Assembly (NCBI GenBank): GCA_905182175.1
Contig: CAJJAT010000001.1
Location: 124,001-188,000, forward strand
DNA length: 64,000 nt
Reading direction: 5' to 3'
DNA from: Flavobacteriales bacterium UBA1494
Lineage (GTDB): Bacteria > Bacteroidota > Bacteroidia > Flavobacteriales_E > Vicingaceae
Shown here piece after piece: positions 64,000-64,000 of the stretch. The position numbers and the translations under genes are program-made. Under the pieces are notes generated by a model that saw nothing but the letters and a program-made list of their open reading frames with translations, did not search any database and was not told where the DNA came from. Each line of letters opens with the position of its first letter. The stretch's first letter is position 1.

Positions 64000-64000
64000 C

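Noticed and set aside
61358-64000. SusCD-type polysaccharide utilisation locus
   Set aside because: There is a TonB-dependent receptor end but no SusD, glycoside hydrolase or regulator; PorV/PorQ and NHL proteins do not define such a locus.

Overview
The window is AT-rich chromosomal DNA from a member of the Bacteroidota, most likely a Flavobacteriales-type bacterium. The evidence is type IX secretion (T9SS) hardware and cargo: a giant protein ending in a gliding-motility/T9SS type B sorting domain, a PorP/SprF protein, an OmpA/PD40 protein and a PorV/PorQ-family barrel. Other lineage marks are BshB1 (bacillithiol), a SiaB-like DUF6272 regulator, a group III truncated haemoglobin, many lipoproteins with lipoboxes, and A/T-rich gene starts with weak Shine-Dalgarno sequences. 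No rRNA, tRNA, CRISPR array, prophage or intact insertion sequence was found.

Layout. 1-5.7 kb: end of a GWxTD-domain gene, a family 2 glycosyltransferase, a YbgC-type thioesterase, dnaA with a strong terminator, a low-molecular-weight phosphatase overlapping an RsmI-like methyltransferase, and a BadF-type sugar kinase. 5.8-13.6 kb: a compact three-gene surface module (1512-aa T9SS cargo, PorP/SprF, OmpA/PD40 protein). 13.6-20.4 kb: a desaturase among decayed genes, a methyltransferase, a LOG-family enzyme and a GNAT. 20.5-32.8 kb: mostly intact single genes (DLH-type hydrolase, Bcp peroxiredoxin, a predicted gluzincin/propeller/barrel protein, methyltransferase plus CoA-transferase pair, TPR-serine hydrolase, lipoproteins, MBL hydrolase) and one barrel gene with a single nonsense codon. 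32.8-39.9 kb: a tandemly duplicated leader in front of a two-domain SiaB-like gene, an M3 peptidase and topoisomerase III. 39.9-46.6 kb: a graveyard of fossils (histidine kinase, membrane protein, 2OG-Fe(II) oxygenase, PnuC-type transporter), an Ig-like surface gene that may be broken, and an HxlR regulator with a twin-palindrome operator. 46.6-64 kb: dense housekeeping and envelope genes: rsmG/ECF sigma/glycosyltransferase, tgt/lptF-G/serine hydrolase, an FAD oxidoreductase, rpmB, bioY, a three-gene glycan cluster, bshB1 with glutathione peroxidase, a truncated haemoglobin, and an NHL lipoprotein with PorV-type barrel and the end of a TonB-dependent receptor.

The main theme outside the ordinary genes is decay. 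About ten loci are interrupted or fossilised, with damage ranging from one nonsense codon to scattered fragments. The other points most worth following are the duplicated leader before the duplicated-domain SiaB-like gene, the HxlR operator pair, a mutually exclusive hairpin set before the pnuC fossil, a Tgt without the usual zinc cysteines, and a formyltransferase/GINT1-like fusion in the glycan cluster. No convincing new multi-gene defence or biosynthetic system was seen.
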